DNA of 64,000 nt from Corynebacterium callunae DSM 20147 (GTDB taxonomy: Bacteria > Actinomycetota > Actinomycetes > Mycobacteriales > Mycobacteriaceae), in contig NC_020506.1 of NCBI RefSeq assembly GCF_000344785.1, forward strand, positions 682,001 to 746,000, in the 5' to 3' direction. Each line of letters begins with the position of its first letter. Positions within the stretch are counted from its first letter, which is position 1. The position numbers were made by a program, and so were the translations under genes. Below the pieces are notes generated by a model. The model did no database searches and was not told the DNA's origin. It saw nothing but the letters and a program-made list of their open reading frames with translations. Below are positions 47,386 through 56,082 of the stretch, piece by piece.

Positions 47386-47829
47386 ATGTCACGAGAGAAG
47401 AAAAAAGAAAGGGAAAAAGTGCGCGGACTAATTGTGGACTATGCCGGAGTTTTAGACGGTACAGATGAGGACCAACGTCGTTGGCGTAACCTCTTGGCAG
47501 CAGCCAAGAAAAATGGGGTTGCCACCGCCGTTTTGAGCAACGATCCAGGTGGGCTCGGCGCAGCGCCGATCCGCCAGCTAGAGACCACCGGGGTTGTCGA
47601 TAAGGTGCTGCTCTCCGGCGAAATCGGAGTAGAAAAGCCAGAAGAGGCAGCTTTCCAGGCCGCCGCGGATGCCATCGACCTGCCCATGCGTGACTGTGTG
47701 CTTGTCGACGATTCCATCCTCAACGTCCGCGGTGCGGTCGAGGCTGGACTAGTAGGCGTTTACTACCAGCAATTTGACCGCGCTGTGGTCGAGATTGTCG
47801 GACTCTTTGGCCTAGAAGGTGAATTCTAG
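47386..47829 (+). CDS. HAD-superfamily hydrolase
   Basis: The 147-residue protein has a HAD C-terminal half: VLSNDPGG near 46 (motif II Ser/Thr equivalent), GVEKPEEAAFQAAADAI near 84 (motif III Lys) and DCVLVDDSILNVRGAVEAG near 104 (motif IV Asp pair). The N-terminal nucleophile loop is present as LIVDYAGVLDG (residues 15-25), where the second Asp of DxD is replaced by Gly-Val-Leu-Asp spacing, so catalysis is uncertain. A lysine-rich start, MSREKKKEREK, precedes it. It is followed directly by the DUF6912 gene. Confidence 0.78.
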   Translation: MSREKKKEREKVRGLIVDYAGVLDGTDEDQRRWRNLLAAAKKNGVATAVLSNDPGGLGAAPIRQLETTGVVDKVLLSGEIGVEKPEEAAFQAAADAIDLPMRDCVLVDDSILNVRGAVEAGLVGVYYQQFDRAVVEIVGLFGLEGEF

Positions 47830-47831
47830 TT

Positions 47832-48338
47832 TTGCGCGTTTACATTCCTGCCACATTCTCCACCCTGCGTGGTCTTAACGAATCCGGTGTTATCACTGCA
47901 CGCTCTGGATATGGCTTTGCAGTAACCCCAGCACTCCTTGACTTCTACACCGAAGGCGATGAAGAAGAGATCGCCCACGCAGCTTTCCAAGACGCTGCCG
48001 AGGCCTCCATTAGGTTGCTAGCAGTAGGTGATGAGGAGCAATTCCCATATCGCCGAGTCGTCGTCTCTGCAGATATTGATGAAAAGCACATCACTTTCCA
48101 GCCCGAAAATGGCGAGTCAGTAGTAAAGCTCACCCCCGCACATATCAACCTGGTTGATATTGCAGCTATCCACATCGATGTTGAAGCCTCAGAAGCTGAT
48201 ACCAAAGCAGCGATCGCTGTTATCGATGAGTCCGACCTCGGAGAAGAAGACGCCGAACTCATCGTTGGCGATGCACAAGATAACTTCATGGCCTGGTACG
48301 ACCCTGAAGAGCTGCCGTTTCTAGTAGAACTGCTCTAA
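47832..48338 (+). CDS. DUF6912 family protein
   Basis: The 168-residue protein starts at TTG 47832 (MRVYIPATFSTLRGL), two bases after the HAD stop, indicating coupled translation. It is acidic at the C-terminus (about one residue in three is Asp or Glu from 115 on). It matches the actinobacterial family found beside HAD genes and rsgA; function is unknown. Its stop abuts the convergent rsgA stop with no gap and no hairpin between. Confidence 0.8.
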   Translation: MRVYIPATFSTLRGLNESGVITARSGYGFAVTPALLDFYTEGDEEEIAHAAFQDAAEASIRLLAVGDEEQFPYRRVVVSADIDEKHITFQPENGESVVKLTPAHINLVDIAAIHIDVEASEADTKAAIAVIDESDLGEEDAELIVGDAQDNFMAWYDPEELPFLVELL

Positions 48339-49328
48339 TTACATATCCCAGGCGTCATTACTACGTAATGCCACCAAGAGCGCGCGCACGGCCTCAACAC
48401 GGCGCGCGCTAGCACCCTCGAGCAGATCCAAACCACATTCAGGATCTGCAGGAGGTCCCATATGGGAACAACCGCGAGGGCAGTTCTCTGCCGCTAACGC
48501 CAAATCCTCAAAAACTCCCACCACGGTATCGGCATCAACATGCGCCAAACCGAAGGATCGGATACCCGGAGTATCAATGATCCAGCCATCATCAATTGCT
48601 AAGGCAACCGACTGAGTCGACGTATGCCTTCCTTTACCCACGCCAGAAACCACACCAGTTTCGCGATCGGCATGAGGTACCAAGCGATTAACCAGCGTTG
48701 ATTTACCAACACCAGAATGGCCAATCAGCGCAGTAATATGCCCTTGGACAACCTCGAGTACGGGATCTAGCGGATCATCAACACCACACACCACAACGGG
48801 AATCTCAAGAGCTTCAAACTCGGCTGCAAACTCTGCAGGATCAGCCAAATCTGACTTTGTCAGACACAAAATAGGTTGCAGATTGCCCACAAAAGCAGCG
48901 ATGAGGGCGCGTTCCACAAAACCCGCCCGAGGTGGTGGATCCGCGACAGCTGAGACGATGAGTAATTGATCTGCATTGGCGACCACGATGCGTTCATAGG
49001 GATCGGTGTCATCAGCAGTGCGTCGAAGCACGCTAGTTCGTTCCTCAAGGCGCACAATACGAGCTAATGACCCGGGACGTCCAGAAGTGTCACCGACAAC
49101 GCCTACGCAGTCACCAACCTCAATTGCGGTACGTCCAAGTTCACGAGCACGCATGGTGACTACGGCTTCTTTACGACCATCTAGGACAACACCCCATCGA
49201 CCGCGGTCCTTGGTTACCACCATGCCTACCAGGGCATCATCATGTGAAGGGCGATCTTTAGTGCGAGGTCGAGTACCTCTACCTGGGCGAACCCGAACAT
49301 CGGACTCGTCATAGCTACGCTTAGCCAA
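48339..49328 (-). CDS. rsgA: Ribosome small-subunit biogenesis GTPase RsgA
   Basis: The 329-residue circularly permuted GTPase has G4 LTKSD (near residue 165) before G1 GHSGVGKST (near 206) and G3 DTPG (near 254), then a zinc-binding [16 protein letters not shown] (about 286-301). An OB-fold precedes the GTPase. It helps late 30S maturation. The TTG at 49328 is preferred: GGGAGG stands six bases upstream within the end of aroA, whose stop it overlaps by eight bases. The frame is open to 49352 inside aroA. Confidence 0.9.
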   Translation of the reverse strand: MAKRSYDESDVRVRPGRGTRPRTKDRPSHDDALVGMVVTKDRGRWGVVLDGRKEAVVTMRARELGRTAIEVGDCVGVVGDTSGRPGSLARIVRLEERTSVLRRTADDTDPYERIVVANADQLLIVSAVADPPPRAGFVERALIAAFVGNLQPILCLTKSDLADPAEFAAEFEALEIPVVVCGVDDPLDPVLEVVQGHITALIGHSGVGKSTLVNRLVPHADRETGVVSGVGKGRHTSTQSVALAIDDGWIIDTPGIRSFGLAHVDADTVVGVFEDLALAAENCPRGCSHMGPPADPECGLDLLEGASARRVEAVRALLVALRSNDAWDM

Positions 49329-50604
49329 CCATTTCCTCCCAAAGATTTTCAAAACCAGGAAAAGTCTTTGCCGTAGTTTGAATATCTTCTACCTGTACAC
49401 CATCAACCACCAGACCAATAATCGCGCCGGCAGTAGCCATACGGTGATCGGCATAAGAACGCCAAGCGCCACCATGAAGCTCAGCTGGCTCAATAAGTAA
49501 GCCATCTTTAAGCTCTGTGCACTTACCGCCCAGGCGGTTGATTTCAGTGGTTAGTGCAGCTAGCCGATCTGTCTCATGGCCTCGTAGATGAGCAATACCA
49601 GTGAGTCGAGACTCGGTGGTAGCCAGCGCAGCAAGAGCCGCAACAGTTGGAGTTAGTTCTCCAATATCACTCATATCAAGGTGAATACCTTGCAAAGATA
49701 CTGGACCAGTAACTGCGAGGTCATAGGCATCACCATTAGAGATAAACTCTACGGCGCAACCCATCGATTCTAGGATTGAGCGAATGGTGTCACCAGGTTG
49801 AGTAGTCGCACGAGGCCAGTTCTTGATGCTTACCGTTCCGCCAGTAACTGCAGCAGCTGCAAGGAACGGGGTGGCATTAGACAAATCGGGTTCGATTCGC
49901 CAGGTCTTGCCATCAATTTCGCCTGGATGAACGGTCCACTGGTTTTCAGAAACATCAACCTGAACACCTGCTTGGCGCAGCATATCTACGGTCATTTCAA
50001 TATGAGGCAAGCTAGGGAGACGCCCACCAACATGCTTTACAGTGACTCCATTTTTAAAGCGCGCAGCTGAAAGCAGCAAGCCCGAAACGAACTGAGACGA
50101 CCCAGATGCATCAATCTCCACCACGCCACCCTCAGGAATTTCACCCGCATTAACGGTGAAAGGTAGAGAGTTGTTTTCTACCTCAACTCCGAGGGTACGA
50201 AGAGCGTCCAAAATGCTCTGCATGGGGCGCTGGCGCGCTTGAGGATCACCGTCAAATTCAACAGGTCCGGAGGCAAAAGCTGCGACCGGAGGAAGGAAAC
50301 GCATAACAGTTCCGGCCAAACCGCAGTATACGGAGCCAGCAGACAATTCTGCTGGTTCAACGTGGTAGCGAGTGGTGGTTTCTTCGGTGATGCTGGTACC
50401 GAGGCTGCGCAATCCATCGGCCATAAGATCGGTGTCACGGCTGCGTAGAACATCAACAATTGAAGATGGTCCAGAGGCAAGAGCCGCCAAGATCAAGGCA
50501 CGGTTAGTAATTGATTTAGAACCAGGGATAACTTGGTCCCAAACAATGGGGCCGCGAGCGCGCGGGGCATCCCATAATGGCAAAGAGGTAGGCAAATCGG
50601 TCAC
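49321..50604 (-). CDS. aroA: 3-phosphoshikimate 1-carboxyvinyltransferase (EPSP synthase)
   Basis: The 427-residue enzyme makes EPSP from shikimate-3-phosphate and PEP for aromatic amino acids. Motifs: [18 protein letters not shown] near 27 (S3P and PEP loop), [15 protein letters not shown] near 98, [10 protein letters not shown] near 130, [15 protein letters not shown] near 350. The GTG at 50604 has TATTAT seven bases upstream, a leaderless arrangement; an ATG at 50613 is possible. Its -10 box coincides with that of the divergent SRAP gene. rsgA follows, overlapping by eight bases. Confidence 0.93.
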   Translation of the reverse strand: MTDLPTSLPLWDAPRARGPIVWDQVIPGSKSITNRALILAALASGPSSIVDVLRSRDTDLMADGLRSLGTSITEETTTRYHVEPAELSAGSVYCGLAGTVMRFLPPVAAFASGPVEFDGDPQARQRPMQSILDALRTLGVEVENNSLPFTVNAGEIPEGGVVEIDASGSSQFVSGLLLSAARFKNGVTVKHVGGRLPSLPHIEMTVDMLRQAGVQVDVSENQWTVHPGEIDGKTWRIEPDLSNATPFLAAAAVTGGTVSIKNWPRATTQPGDTIRSILESMGCAVEFISNGDAYDLAVTGPVSLQGIHLDMSDIGELTPTVAALAALATTESRLTGIAHLRGHETDRLAALTTEINRLGGKCTELKDGLLIEPAELHGGAWRSYADHRMATAGAIIGLVVDGVQVEDIQTTAKTFPGFENLWEEMVG

Positions 50605-50610
50605 ACAGTA

Positions 50611-50617
50611 CATAATA
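50611..50617. promoter_or_regulatory. Shared -10 region of divergent aroA and SRAP promoters
   Basis: Minus-strand TATTAT (50617-50612) precedes the aroA GTG by seven bases; plus-strand CATAAT (50611-50616) precedes the SRAP ATG by seven bases. The two hexamers overlap by five bases and the start codons are 19 bp apart, so only one promoter could be occupied at a time. Confidence 0.55.
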
Positions 50618-50623
50618 GGGGGT

Positions 50624-51265
50624 ATGTGCGGAAGATTCGTTTTGTTCACCACCGGTGATTCTTTAATTCAAGCAGCAGAGACGTTTATCGGCAGGCCAAT
50701 TCAAGCTCCTCAAGGAACTCCTGGCCCGCGTTATAACTTGGCACCGACGCAGATAGTGCCGATCGTTCGCCCCGGGGAAGAGATGCTTCTTGAGCCTGCT
50801 CGATGGGGACTATTTCCGCATTGGAAAAAGGATGATTCAGGCCCTCCGATGTTTAATGCGCGTGGTGAAACCGTGGCTGAGAAACCTTCCTTTAGAGATG
50901 CATTTAAAAAGCAACGCTGTTTGATTCCGATGGATGGTTTTTACGAATGGCATGAGAAGAAACCACACTTCGTCTCTTTGGGAGATCAATTGATGTGGGC
51001 TGCTGGATTGTGGTCGACAGGCCTCGATCAGCTATCGGCAACGATGGTGACAACTGAATCCATTGAACCGATTGCATGGTTGCATAATCGTTTGCCTCGA
51101 TTCCTGGAACAACACGAGGTGGAACAATGGTTGTTTGGCGATGTGGATCAGGCTAAAGAACTATTGCATCCAGTCTCCCAAACATGGGTGGAACAATTAA
51201 AGGTTCGTGAAGTGACTGCGGATGTGGGCAATGTCCGTAATGACCACGCTGGACTCCTGGATTAG
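50624..51265 (+). CDS. SRAP (HMCES/YedK) abasic-site protein
   Basis: The 213-residue protein begins MCGRF, so after Met removal Cys2 is the catalytic residue that crosslinks to abasic sites in single-stranded DNA. Other family elements are [16 protein letters not shown] near 30, [29 protein letters not shown] near 80, [13 protein letters not shown] near 103 and [16 protein letters not shown] near 142. The start is fixed by the need for Cys2. Its 3' end overlaps the convergent HNH gene by four bases. The promoter is intertwined with that of aroA; no LexA box is evident. Confidence 0.92.
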   Translation: MCGRFVLFTTGDSLIQAAETFIGRPIQAPQGTPGPRYNLAPTQIVPIVRPGEEMLLEPARWGLFPHWKKDDSGPPMFNARGETVAEKPSFRDAFKKQRCLIPMDGFYEWHEKKPHFVSLGDQLMWAAGLWSTGLDQLSATMVTTESIEPIAWLHNRLPRFLEQHEVEQWLFGDVDQAKELLHPVSQTWVEQLKVREVTADVGNVRNDHAGLLD

Positions 51266-52374
51266 GCAGCGATTTTGCGCTCCATAAAAGCCCCAAAGGA
51301 GGTTCCCCATGTCCTATGGGAATGCGAAAGCGGGCCGTCTGGTGTGGTGACAATGGGTAGACCATCGATTATGAAGAGGATGTCTCCATTGGGGAGCGGA
51401 TAACACTGCAGGCGCCCATCAGTTTTTTGGTTATGGTGGAAGACACAAAGAGGGTGCAAATTCCAAGGGGTAGTTGGGCCGCCCTGCTTCCATGGGATGA
51501 TGTGGTCAAGCTGGCATTTTTTCACTTCGACGCAGCAGCCAGGAACACTGCAAGTGGTGAATTTTCCTTTGACGAAGAGGCGAATTTCCGGAGTCGGTTC
51601 ATAGGCTGCAGTGAGCGCCCATTCTGCCTCATCCATGTCTCTTAAAGAGGTCACGCGGTCTTTCCAAAAGTCTTGCTGCTTGGTGGATAACCAATACCCA
51701 CCTTCAAGGTATTCGGGACAATTCTCGGACCCATAAGTGTTGAGGACAACCTTGGTGCTTAGACCACGCACCAAGTTGAGGAGGGCGGAGCCAGGGGCAC
51801 AGTTCTTGTCTTTGGCCATTTGCTCTAATGTGGCTTTAATTTCAATAGCTTCGCCTTCTGCGGCATCAACCGTAATGCTGATGCCTTCGCGACTGTTGCG
51901 ACGATAACGAATAGTATCTGCGGTTTCTACAGTGGGTTCTTCCTGTGCAGGGCAGTGAATAGCGATGAATTTTCGCAGCATCGCTGCGATGGAGGGCGCT
52001 TGTGGAAGCGCCTGTGCCTCCTTTGTAGGGGTCAAGTAGGTGACCAGGTAGGCGTCGAAAAGCGCTCTTTTGTCAGTGGGTATTTTCTGAGCTGCTTTTG
52101 TGATGGTATTTATTCGTGCCATGTCTAGATGACCTAATTTGTCGAGGAGTTTTTGGAATCCGGGGAGATGAGGCAACATGCACATGCTAAAAAGGCAGGC
52201 AGCAATGAATTTGCGAGCCAGGCCAGAACGGGCATTGATCCTATTAATGGCGGTAGCTAAATCTTCCTCATTATCAGGGATGAGGCTTTGCCAAAACTGC
52301 AGCTCACGGCGATTTAGCTGGATAATTTCAGTGCTGAGTGGGTCATTTGGGTTATTGACTGTGTAGAAGAACAT
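51262..52374 (-). CDS. HNH endonuclease domain protein (DUF222/13E12-like)
   Basis: The 370-residue protein has a long helical N-terminal part and a C-terminal HNH domain: SVPGC, then CQLDHIIPWKQGG near 305 and NLHPLCVFHHNQK near 322. This is the layout of 13E12-type proteins common and often multicopy in Actinobacteria; their role, whether mobile or defensive, is unknown. The ATG at 52374 has AAGGGG six bases upstream; the frame opens at 52398. It sits between SRAP and sigH, where I know of no conserved partner, so it may be an insertion. No flanking repeats were seen. Confidence 0.78.
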   Translation of the reverse strand: MFFYTVNNPNDPLSTEIIQLNRRELQFWQSLIPDNEEDLATAINRINARSGLARKFIAACLFSMCMLPHLPGFQKLLDKLGHLDMARINTITKAAQKIPTDKRALFDAYLVTYLTPTKEAQALPQAPSIAAMLRKFIAIHCPAQEEPTVETADTIRYRRNSREGISITVDAAEGEAIEIKATLEQMAKDKNCAPGSALLNLVRGLSTKVVLNTYGSENCPEYLEGGYWLSTKQQDFWKDRVTSLRDMDEAEWALTAAYEPTPEIRLFVKGKFTTCSVPGCCVEVKKCQLDHIIPWKQGGPTTPWNLHPLCVFHHNQKTDGRLQCYPLPNGDILFIIDGLPIVTTPDGPLSHSHRTWGTSFGAFMERKIAA

Positions 52375-52539
52375 TGTTTTCCCCTTAATTGAGTTCATAC
52401 GTATGTTCTAAACCATGGGGTGGACACGCGGGGGTGGTCCAAAAATAAAAGTGCAGCACAGGTGCGTTAAGCACTACCCCCGCAGGCGAGGGGAGAGGAC
52501 CAAAGTAGAATGGTCAAGACGCATTCTGAAAGGGGCCAT

Positions 52540-53166
52540 ATGGCTGAGAACCGAACCGGCGCAGTCGATGGAGATGCTCTGGCTGCCCGCTTTGAAGAGG
52601 AAGCATTGCCGCTCCTAGACCAGCTCTACGGCGGTGCGCTGCGCATGACGCGAAACCCCGCTGACGCTGAAGATCTGGTGCAAGACACCTACATCAAGGC
52701 GTATCAAGCTTTTGCGAGCTTTAAACCGGGAACGAACCTAAAAGCCTGGCTTTATAGGATCATGACCAACACGTATATCAACATGTATCGCAAAAAGCAG
52801 CGCCAGCCTTCTCAAACTTCCGCAGATGAGATCACCGATTATCAGTTGGTGGAATCGCAATCGCATACCTCTACGGGGTTGGAATCGGCGGAAGTTGAGG
52901 CGCTGAAAAACCTTCCCGATGGGCAAATTGGGGAAGCGATGAATCAACTCAGCCCGGAATATCGCATGGTGGTCTATTATGCCGATGTAGAAGATCTTGC
53001 GTATAAGGATATTGCTGAGATTATGGATGTTCCACTGGGAACAGTGATGTCTCGGTTACATCGTGGAAGAAAACAGCTGCGCGGGATGTTAAAGGAAGTA
53101 GCGAAGGAACAAGGCATCGGTCTTGGACATCCCGACATGAAGGAAAATTCGGAGGCTAAGAAATGA
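52540..53166 (+). CDS. sigH: RNA polymerase sigma factor SigH (ECF)
   Basis: The 208-residue ECF sigma factor controls the heat and thiol-oxidative stress response. Region 2 ([21 protein letters not shown] near 38) and region 4 ([26 protein letters not shown] near 158) are clear. The ATG at 52540 ([11 protein letters not shown]) has GAAAGGGG upstream and matches the C. glutamicum start; the frame extends to 52510. The last four bases overlap rshA (ATGA), so the sigma factor and its anti-sigma are made together. Confidence 0.95.
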   Translation: MAENRTGAVDGDALAARFEEEALPLLDQLYGGALRMTRNPADAEDLVQDTYIKAYQAFASFKPGTNLKAWLYRIMTNTYINMYRKKQRQPSQTSADEITDYQLVESQSHTSTGLESAEVEALKNLPDGQIGEAMNQLSPEYRMVVYYADVEDLAYKDIAEIMDVPLGTVMSRLHRGRKQLRGMLKEVAKEQGIGLGHPDMKENSEAKK

Positions 53167-53432
53167 CAGATCCCACTCGTGGCGTCCCGCGAAACGAATG
53201 CGGCTGCCCTGAATTCTTCGATGATATGCATCAGCTACTTGATGAGCAGCTTTCCGCGGATGAATGCGCGCGTCTGCGTTCTCATGCAGAAGGCTGCCCC
53301 AAATGTATGCAGCTCTTAGAAGCGGAAGCTGAGTTTCGTAGTCTTTTAAGGAAATGTTGCTGTGAATCCGCTCCGACGGAATTGCGACAGCGTATCTCTT
53401 ATCGAATTCGCGTGGAGTATAAAGAAAATTAA
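53163..53432 (+). CDS. rshA: Anti-sigma factor RshA
   Basis: The 89-residue zinc-containing anti-sigma (ZAS) protein binds SigH and releases it on disulfide stress. HAEGCPKC (H41, C45, C48) is the HxxxCxxC redox-zinc motif; additional cysteines are C13, C15, C35 and a CCC at 65-67. The ATG lies inside the sigH end, AAATGA. A perfect-palindrome terminator follows at once. Confidence 0.94.
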   Translation: MTDPTRGVPRNECGCPEFFDDMHQLLDEQLSADECARLRSHAEGCPKCMQLLEAEAEFRSLLRKCCCESAPTELRQRISYRIRVEYKEN

Positions 53433-53475
53433 AAAAACCGCCAGGAAGAATATTCTTCCTGGCGGTTAACTCTTT
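53431..53475. terminator. Bidirectional terminator between rshA and bL37
   Basis: A 32-bp perfect palindrome (53436-53467) with seven A on the left and a T-rich right flank serves both convergent genes. Confidence 0.93.
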
Positions 53476-53550
53476 TTAAGAGTTAGGGCGACGTCCGTGG
53501 TTGGCGCCCTTCTTGCGACGGTCCTTGCGCTTGCGTCCTCGCTTGCTCAT
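53476..53550 (-). CDS. Ribosomal protein bL37 (24 residues)
   Basis: A 24-codon gene, too short for usual ORF filters, encodes MSKRGRKRKDRRKKGANHGR and four more residues (RPNS). It is almost pure Arg, Lys and Gly and matches the actinobacterial large-subunit protein bL37 (AURKAIP1/COX24-domain family). AAGGAGG lies seven bases before the ATG at 53550. The 3' end runs into the shared palindromic terminator. It lies between rshA and whcE, convergent with rshA. Confidence 0.9.
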   Translation of the reverse strand: MSKRGRKRKDRRKKGANHGRRPNS

Positions 53551-53649
53551 GAGTCCTCCTTATAGTTCAGATGTTGATCAACTTAAGATACTTTAGCCGG
53601 TGCTCATCAACGGAACAAAGATGAGGTCTCATGGCATATTAAAAAGTCT

Positions 53650-53910
53650 TTAGACGGTGATGCGTGCGCGACCGCGACCGCGGTTCTTGCGACGCTTAAG
53701 AGCGCGACGCTCGTCTTCGCTCATGCCACCCCAAACGCCGGCATCCTGACCGGTCTCAAGTGCCCATGCAAGACACTGGGAGGTAACAGGGCAGCGGTTG
53801 CAAACCATCTTTGCAGATGCGATTTGTGCAAGAGCTGGGCCGGAGTTTCCGACAGGGAAGAACAGCTCGGGATCCTCTTCGCGGCAGATAGCCTCGTGGC
53901 GCCAATCCAT
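53650..53910 (-). CDS. whcE: WhiB-family regulator WhcE (WhiB1 type)
   Basis: The 86-residue iron-sulfur protein has cysteines C9, C37, C40 and C46, the turn AGVWGGMSEDE and a basic C-terminus RRALKRRKNRGRGRAR. In C. glutamicum WhcE activates oxidative-stress genes such as trxB and lies by sigH. AAGGAG precedes the ATG. An exact GlxR/CRP consensus lies 254 bp upstream at 54164-54179; the mycobacterial homologue whiB1 is CRP-controlled, so cAMP control is plausible. A second palindrome is at 54023-54039. Confidence 0.93.
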   Translation of the reverse strand: MDWRHEAICREEDPELFFPVGNSGPALAQIASAKMVCNRCPVTSQCLAWALETGQDAGVWGGMSEDERRALKRRKNRGRGRARITV

Positions 53911-54022
53911 TTCGATAACTCCTTTTCAATAAAGCTCGATAATTTTCAGTCCGGGCGCGCAGCAAAAGTGACCTAATAGAAGGTCAGATGAGTGGATTTC
54001 GATACCCGCAATTGACAGAAAG

Positions 54023-54039
54023 AGATGCGATTCGCATCT
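54023..54039. promoter_or_regulatory. 17-bp palindrome upstream of whcE
   Basis: AGATGCGATTCGCATCT has perfect 8-bp arms around one base, 113-129 bp upstream of the whcE start. Regulator unknown. Confidence 0.4.
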
Positions 54040-54163
54040 TCTGGTTTACCTGGGGTTCATGTTGCGCTGCACCGGAGTTAAGAATCAGTTTTTCCTGAGT
54101 TCTTTTTGGTACTTGGAAATAATGTCATGTACACCCCGAGTTGGCTAGACCTGAAGGCCATTT

Positions 54164-54179
54164 TGTGACAGACTTCACA
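54164..54179. promoter_or_regulatory. Exact GlxR/CRP consensus site
   Basis: TGTGACAGACTTCACA matches TGTGA-N6-TCACA at all ten conserved bases. It lies 254 bp upstream of whcE and 294 bp before the divergent membrane protein gene; the former is the likelier target by analogy with whiB1. Confidence 0.65.
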
Positions 54180-54373
54180 TTAAAAGCATGAATATTGATG
54201 CATACATTCTTTGGAGATGTGGGGTGGACCACATTGTTTGGGTATGTAATTTTCCCTAAAACTTCCTACTACCACTAGTTTCACTAAATGGTGTTTAAGA
54301 GCGTTGAGGTACGGAGTGTCAAATTCCTTTTAACTTGCTCCGGAAACCATTGTCAGCTGGTGCAATGCAGATC

Positions 54374-54410
54374 TGTTCACCCTTTGGTCAAGGTGAACAA
54401 ATTGTTCACC
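54374..54410. promoter_or_regulatory. Operator array with 19-bp perfect palindrome
   Basis: GGTGAACAAATTGTTCACC (54392-54410) is a perfect inverted repeat with 9-bp arms. A third half-site, TGTTCACC (54374-54381), is 10 bp to the left, oriented to form a second inverted pair. The array ends 63 bp before the leaderless GTG at 54473. Confidence 0.5.
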
Positions 54411-54458
54411 TGACTCAAGAAAATTTCACCGCAACATGGTGTACAAAAAATGAACGGC

Positions 54459-54472
54459 TAGAATCAAAGCCC
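54459..54472 (+). promoter_or_regulatory. Leaderless -10 box of the four-helix membrane protein gene
   Basis: TAGAAT (54459-54464) followed by eight bases and GTG at 54473. Confidence 0.55.
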
Positions 54473-54889
54473 GTGACCTCACCTCATATGCCCGCATCTA
54501 TCCGCTGGGGCGGAATCATCGCCCTTATTCAATCCGCCATAGGTTTTGCATACGCACTTTTTCTCATTTTTAGAGAAGTAACGGGCAAAACCGATCCCAG
54601 CATCGTCTACACAACTTCCGATGCCAATACGTGGGTGGGATACGGAACTGCAGCCTTTTTCATTCTGGTTTTCGGAACCGTTGCAGCCGGCGCCCTAAAC
54701 ATGATGAAAGGACGCCGCTGGGGTAGGGGAGCAGTAGTTATGCTCAACCTCATTTTGCTGCCCGCAGCTTATTACATGTTCGTCGAAGGCAGGATCCTGT
54801 GGGCCGTTGTGACGGGAATTTCAGCGATCGCGGTTCTCGGTATGCTTTTTAACCCCCGCGCCGTCCACTGGGCGAACACGGCCTTTTAG
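54473..54889 (+). CDS. Four-helix integral membrane protein
   Basis: 138 residues from the leaderless GTG at 54473 (MTSPHMPASIRWGG). Four hydrophobic helices are evident (about 12-34, 55-77, 85-105, 108-128), linked by short loops with KGRRWGRG between the second and third. No known family. The frame is open back to 54335 but lacks start signals there. Its stop overlaps the convergent beta-propeller gene by four bases. A multi-site operator array precedes it, so it is probably tightly regulated. Confidence 0.65.
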   Translation: MTSPHMPASIRWGGIIALIQSAIGFAYALFLIFREVTGKTDPSIVYTTSDANTWVGYGTAAFFILVFGTVAAGALNMMKGRRWGRGAVVMLNLILLPAAYYMFVEGRILWAVVTGISAIAVLGMLFNPRAVHWANTAF

Positions 54890-56079
54890 GCCAGTGCTAC
54901 AACCTCGGTGCCACGCTTTTCGACGAAAACCTCGCCGGCTATTCCTAAGAACACCGATCCTTGGTATCCGCCCCGATCCACTTGGATGGTGCGGATCACT
55001 TCGCCAGTATCCCAATTGGCGATTGTGAGTCCAGATGCTGTGGGATAAACCAACTGACCATTAATTCCCACACCAGTGCCGATCGCATCTTCAAAAACTT
55101 GTCCCACTGACAACTCAGTTGGAGTGAAAAGCGTTAAGCGATCGCCATCAAACCAACTCATATGATGTGGTAGATCTGCAGTTGCAGATTGGAATGGAGC
55201 ATCGGGAAATGTTGCTGCGCTAACTGGTTGCTCGCTGAGCTTTTCGCCTGTGTCCTTATAGGACACAATCATTGGTTGGGGATCATCCACGTAAATTGCA
55301 GCAGCAGTTTGCCCAATAGCAACTACTCGGCCATCTGGGATCGCAATGCTCTGGCTGATTTCTGGAACGCGAGAATCTTCTGGAGCAGTAGCTTGCAATC
55401 GCAAATAGTGGGCGCCATCTGGGCAAGTCTCAGTAACGGCTAACAAATCTTTACGGGTCATTGCAGAAGTGAGAGAACATTCTGGATTGGGCTGCTGATC
55501 AGCTTCCTGAGCTGCTTCAACTTCGCCGTATTCCACCGTTCTCACGAGGTCAGAACGCCACAGCTCGACTCTCTCGGTACCAAGGACACCGACTCGGTCA
55601 TTGGAGGTAATGGGGACAACATTATCGCTTGCAATAGCACTGCGAGTGGCTTTGTACTGCCCATCAGTGGCATTAATTGCAACTACATCGCCACAACCCA
55701 CTCCAGTTTTGTAGGTGGCAACTGTGGCATCAAATGCTGTGGAGAGAGCACAGAGCTCATCGCTTCTCTCATAACTCCACAATTGCTCACCAGCGGGTGT
55801 GAAGCTCTTTAGAGTCGACCCATCTGCAGTAACCACAACTCCCGCAGAAATTGCGGGGCGTTGGTTGGTGGAAGTGTCCGTGCTGCGCCAAATTTCATGA
55901 AGCTCAGCGGGCACGATAGCCAAAGTTCCAGCAGCGTTGTAGCTCTGTGCAGCTGGATGTAGTTCTGCCTGCCGGATTGGAGCGGTCGCCCAGACTGTTG
56001 CAACGCCAGCCACTGAGAGCGCAGCGATGACACCCGTGGCGATGAAATCAGCTCGAGTTCTGCGAAGAATCTTTGCCAC
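54886..56079 (-). CDS. Membrane-anchored beta-propeller-like protein
   Basis: The 397-residue protein has a single N-terminal hydrophobic anchor (about residues 12-32) and an extracytoplasmic part built of repeated beta blades with PQQ-like patterns (VVTADGSTLKSFTPAGEQLWSY near 82; VVAINATDGQYKATR near 130). Two cysteine pairs could form disulfides. It is the Rv3212-type gene, 3 bp after the helicase gene on the same strand and so co-transcribed with it. Function unknown. Start ATG at 56079. Confidence 0.75.
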   Translation of the reverse strand: MAKILRRTRADFIATGVIAALSVAGVATVWATAPIRQAELHPAAQSYNAAGTLAIVPAELHEIWRSTDTSTNQRPAISAGVVVTADGSTLKSFTPAGEQLWSYERSDELCALSTAFDATVATYKTGVGCGDVVAINATDGQYKATRSAIASDNVVPITSNDRVGVLGTERVELWRSDLVRTVEYGEVEAAQEADQQPNPECSLTSAMTRKDLLAVTETCPDGAHYLRLQATAPEDSRVPEISQSIAIPDGRVVAIGQTAAAIYVDDPQPMIVSYKDTGEKLSEQPVSAATFPDAPFQSATADLPHHMSWFDGDRLTLFTPTELSVGQVFEDAIGTGVGINGQLVYPTASGLTIANWDTGEVIRTIQVDRGGYQGSVFLGIAGEVFVEKRGTEVVALA

Positions 56080-56082
56080 TTC

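Larger units (their letters stand above)
53911..54472. other. 562-bp regulatory region between whcE and a membrane protein gene
   Basis: No gene is credible here; the frame from 54335 is open but its first GTG with promoter signals is at 54473. The region holds three operator-like palindromes: 54023-54039, an exact GlxR consensus at 54164-54179, and a 19-bp palindrome at 54392-54410 with an extra half-site. Confidence 0.65.

Noticed and set aside
52397..52406. CATACGTATG palindrome upstream of the HNH gene as an SOS or operator site
   Set aside because: Only ten bases long and not matching a known motif, so chance is likely.
54392..54410. LexA (SOS) box reading of the 19-bp palindrome
   Set aside because: Actinobacterial LexA sites have GAAC-N4-GTTC; here the spacing is five, so I left the regulator open.
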